From positions 1-8,127 of the forward strand of contig JAHEEB010000144.1 of the NCBI GenBank assembly GCA_024640925.1: a stretch of 8,127 nucleotides of DNA, written 5' to 3'. Below, piece by piece: positions 6,035 through 8,127 of the stretch; position 1 is the first letter of the stretch, and the number at the start of each line of letters is the position of its first letter. The translations under genes and the position numbers were made by a program. The stretch comes from Bacteroidota bacterium (GTDB lineage: Bacteria > Bacteroidota > Bacteroidia > Bacteroidales > UBA10428). The notes below the pieces were generated by a model. The model saw only the letters and a list, made by a program, of their open reading frames with translations, did not search any database and was not told where the DNA came from.

Positions 6035-6443
6035 AATCTTTGTTTTTTATAGAAGATTCAAAAAATAGTTCGATTCCATAAAAAGGATTCATTTTTTTGT
6101 TCTTTATGTATTGACCTCAGGGAAAAGGGGAACCCCCAAAAAAAATCAGGATTTATTTTTACTTCTTTAACAGATCTGGCTTTAGCCATTCAATTAGACC
6201 CTTACGCTTCCATGCCTTGTTTCGTGTCCTCTCGGATCAAACACTTTATTTTTTATGGTTACATATTTCTATAGTTTCAGGATCAAAGTCTTCGCTAAGC
6301 AAGCCTTTCTCCGACCTGAAGGGCGAAGTTAACACCTCTGTTGACAAATTCCGGTTAAATTTTCTCATGTATAAAATTTCAATTTTCATTTCTCAAAACA
6401 ATGCGTTATATTTAAACCAAATAACCCGAAAATAATATACAAT
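6035..6443. other. Intergenic region between divergent genes; no gene seen
   Basis: The region must hold the promoters of two divergent genes. A candidate -7 box for the plus-strand lipoprotein is TATATTTA (6407-6414), about 30 bases before its ATG. A weak one for the minus-strand gene lies at 6059-6067. I see no RNA gene or convincing operator. A short plus-strand frame at 6217-6435 has no family features. Confidence 0.5.
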
Positions 6444-7193
6444 ATGAAAATACTCAGGTTTTTTATAATTGGAACTATTGTCCTGACAGCTTGTAAGGGT
6501 AAAACTACAACCGAAGAAAATGCTGTAGTACCTGTTTCCGAAAGTACTGAAGGTAATATTACCGTATTATGTATAAGTGATGGAGTGGCATTGCGCGAAG
6601 AACCCAAAAAAGATGGGAAATGGATTTCATCTCTGAATATGGGCGAAACAATGATTTACTTAGATAAAACAGAAGCCGATCCGGCAGATGCCAAACAGGA
6701 ATTCTGCTATGTTGAGCTTACCGATGGTTCAAAAGCATGGGCTCGTACCTATGGTGTTTTAATTGGTGCAAAACCTGCTGCTATTGTAAGTGAAACCCCT
6801 GTTTATAAGCGTCCGGATTTGGTAAACAAAACGGAAAAGGTATTTAAACCCATGGAATTTGTCGGAATTATAACGGAGAAAGACGATTGGGTTGAAGTTG
6901 TTGGAGCAAATAAAATTAAGAAAGGCTGGATAAAAAAACAAAAACTTTCTCTTGTTCAGGAAGATATTGCCGTGGCTACTATGGCTCAAAAATCATTGTT
7001 GGATAAAAACGGGAATATTGTGAATGAAAAAATTGCCAAATTTCTGGAGGACTTACCATATCAGAATTCACAATTTACCGGATACCTTCAAACTTTACTT
7101 GACGAACAAACCGGTGCAGCTATTGAAGAATCCATCGAAGGATACGAAAATACAGAAGGAACTGAAAACGTAGTTACGAATGAAGGTGACTGA
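6444..7193 (+). CDS. Lipoprotein with two SH3-like modules
   Basis: The 249-residue product has a lipoprotein signal peptide: MKILR, a hydrophobic core, and the lipobox LTAC with the lipid-attached Cys at 17. After a short Thr/Glu linker there are two bacterial SH3-like modules. The first spans about 39-104 (VALREEPKKDGKWISSLNMGE, then a WARTYGV end). The second spans about 113-166 (TPVYKRPD, VFKPMEFVGI, DDWVEVV, KKGWIKK). The C-terminal 80 residues are mostly helical, with an acidic Glu/Thr tail. Such modules usually bind peptidoglycan or peptides in the periplasm; the exact role is unknown. The residues after Cys17 (KGKTTTEEN) are not a clear Bacteroidota surface-export signal, so the inner face of the outer membrane is the safer guess. 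The ATG at 6444 is preceded by an A-rich stretch with no Shine-Dalgarno sequence, as is normal in this phylum. It is transcribed alone and ends in a strong hairpin. Confidence 0.88.
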   Translation: MKILRFFIIGTIVLTACKGKTTTEENAVVPVSESTEGNITVLCISDGVALREEPKKDGKWISSLNMGETMIYLDKTEADPADAKQEFCYVELTDGSKAWARTYGVLIGAKPAAIVSETPVYKRPDLVNKTEKVFKPMEFVGIITEKDDWVEVVGANKIKKGWIKKQKLSLVQEDIAVATMAQKSLLDKNGNIVNEKIAKFLEDLPYQNSQFTGYLQTLLDEQTGAAIEESIEGYENTEGTENVVTNEGD

Positions 7194-7212
7194 CACAATT
7201 CTATAAAAAAAT

Positions 7213-7252
7213 AAAAAAACTGCAAATCCAATAAAAGATATGCAGTTTTTTT
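7213..7252. terminator. Rho-independent terminator after the lipoprotein gene
   Basis: AAAAAAACTGCA (7213-7224) pairs with TGCAGTTTTTTT (7241-7252) in a perfect 12-bp stem over a 16-base loop. The T-run completes an intrinsic terminator on the plus strand. The A-run makes it usable from the other strand too. It begins 20 bases after the lipoprotein stop. Confidence 0.8.
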
Positions 7253-7506
7253 ATTTCAATTTGACCGATATTCCAATACATTAGTGATTGCGTAAACGAG
7301 TAGATAACGAACACCTGTCTCCCTCGGTTGGAACAGGAACTATAAAAGAGATTACTTTACATCAAACAGCCTCGCCCCAACCTGCGGTTATTAACTAATA
7401 TTCCAATCTTTGTTTGCTGGAAAATTTTACTGTCTGCAATTTGAGTTAAATAAATACTAAAAAATGTTTATTTTCACACCTCAACTTTTTCATATTTTTT
7501 TACTCC
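7253..7506. other. Intergenic leader before the glycosyltransferase; no gene seen
   Basis: No coding or RNA gene is evident. A TTTG at 7440-7443 and a loose TATTTTCA at 7469-7476 are promoter-like words, but their spacing is too wide for the Bacteroidota consensus. CCTGT...ACAGG around 7315-7340 could pair weakly. Confidence 0.3.
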
Positions 7507-8127
7507 ATGGCAAAACAAAAATCTGTAACCCAAAAACCAGTGATAAATGATACCTGGTCTTTTCCAAACCTCGATAGTAAGTTTGAAAAAAAACAAGATC
7601 TTCTGTTTTATATTTCAATAGGTCTTTTGATATTGTTCTGCATTTGTTTATTCGATGTTCGAATTGATGAAGGTGGCGATGATTCGGATTATTTGTATAC
7701 CGCAAAAAAGTTTATTGAGGGTAAAGCATTTCCCGGTTGGCATGGAGCATTCTATTCTATTTTAATCGGCTGGTGTATTAAATTATTTGGCTTTCACCTG
7801 GTACTCTTTAAGTTCTTTTCTATGTTGTTTTTGGTAGGCCACCAGGTTTTTCTATACTTATCACTTAAAAACCGTATCTCACCATTTCTGTTAAGCATTG
7901 TGCTTTTAATAGTAAGTGTTAACAGTGGAATTACTTATTTTGGCAGTCAAACATATACCGAGGCCTTTTACATGTTTCTTCAAAGCCTTTTCTTTTATGT
8001 ATTTCTTAAGTATATCTACGACAACCCTAACAATTTCGAGCACTTGAAAAAAAAGTGGTCAGCATATCTGGCCTTGGGGGCATGTATTTTTATGCTGGCA
8101 ACTACCCGTAATGTTGGTGTTGTAGCC
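7507..8127 (+). CDS. GT-C family membrane glycosyltransferase (PMT/ArnT-like), 5' part only
   Basis: The reading frame is open from the ATG at 7507 to the window edge (207 codons) and continues beyond it. A 30-residue Lys-rich cytoplasmic head is followed by a first membrane helix (31-50). The first outside loop then carries the acidic motif D54-E-G-G-D58-D-S-D61-Y-L-Y-T-A, the position of the catalytic Asp in GT39/PMT-type enzymes. Further helices lie at about 80-117, 124-138, 150-169 and 184-203. SQTYTEAFYMFL (147-158) resembles the second acidic motif of the family (E152). Such enzymes move a sugar from a polyprenyl-phosphate carrier onto a lipid or protein at the outer face of the inner membrane; the substrate cannot be told. 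It is separated from the lipoprotein by a terminator, so it has its own promoter. The full-length family is usually 450-600 residues, so more than half is missing here only because the window ends. Confidence 0.8.
   Translation, partial: MAKQKSVTQKPVINDTWSFPNLDSKFEKKQDLLFYISIGLLILFCICLFDVRIDEGGDDSDYLYTAKKFIEGKAFPGWHGAFYSILIGWCIKLFGFHLVLFKFFSMLFLVGHQVFLYLSLKNRISPFLLSIVLLIVSVNSGITYFGSQTYTEAFYMFLQSLFFYVFLKYIYDNPNNFEHLKKKWSAYLALGACIFMLATTRNVGVVA

Noticed and set aside
6126..6137. GGGGAACCCC as a terminator
   Set aside because: The loop is only two bases if fully paired. A T-rich tail exists on one strand only, and no gene ends here.
6217..6435. Plus-strand 72-codon frame
   Set aside because: It has no recognisable features, and it overlaps the probable promoter of the lipoprotein gene.
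7490..7705. Minus-strand 71-codon frame
   Set aside because: It is antisense to the start of a clear membrane glycosyltransferase with family motifs.

Overview
The window most likely comes from a Bacteroidota chromosome. Four things suggest this: a secreted protein that starts with a SusC-type carboxypeptidase-regulatory-like segment and ends in a type IX secretion (T9SS type A) sorting domain; A-rich translation starts with no clear Shine-Dalgarno sequence; a near-consensus Bacteroidota -7 box (TAnnTTTG) before the first gene; and generally AT-rich sequence. A marine or gut Bacteroidales/Marinilabiliales-type genome is plausible, but lineage cannot be fixed from the sequence alone.

Layout. 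17-877 (-) is an alpha/beta hydrolase. 878-1214 is intergenic; it holds the hydrolase's probable promoter and a GC-rich imperfect palindrome (1064-1207) resembling an integron attC site. That palindrome ends a few bases from the stop of the next gene. 1215-2591 (-) is a very AT-rich gene whose C-terminus looks like an Apea-like HEPN RNase domain (R406-x4-H411), so it is a candidate anti-phage or abortive-infection toxin. Its start region carries three copies of a 9-bp word, two of which form a hairpin over the GTG start. 2592-3492 is a gene-poor stretch with several palindromes, including a possible 346-bp MITE-like element with 12-bp terminal inverted repeats and 7-bp direct flanking repeats. 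3493-3870 is an 18-unit, 21-bp tandem repeat. A doubtful small minus-strand ORF with a good terminator (3309-3551) overlaps its first units.

4121-6034 (-) encodes a secreted fusion protein: signal peptide, SusC-like N-terminus, von Willebrand A domain with an intact metal site, and T9SS tail. It has its own terminator. 6444-7193 (+) is a lipoprotein with two SH3-like modules, also with its own terminator. 7507 to the window end (+) is the first 207 codons of a membrane glycosyltransferase of the GT-C/GT39 (PMT/ArnT-like) type.

The genes do not form one pathway. Each is separated by intergenic DNA and most appear monocistronic. The left half (about 1060-3870) looks like an accessory, recombination-prone island between ordinary envelope and cell-surface genes on the right. 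The best candidate for something undescribed is the solitary HEPN gene together with its adjacent attC-like palindrome and flanking short repeats. The second is the 21-bp minisatellite that seems to share its sequence with a heptad-coding gene end.
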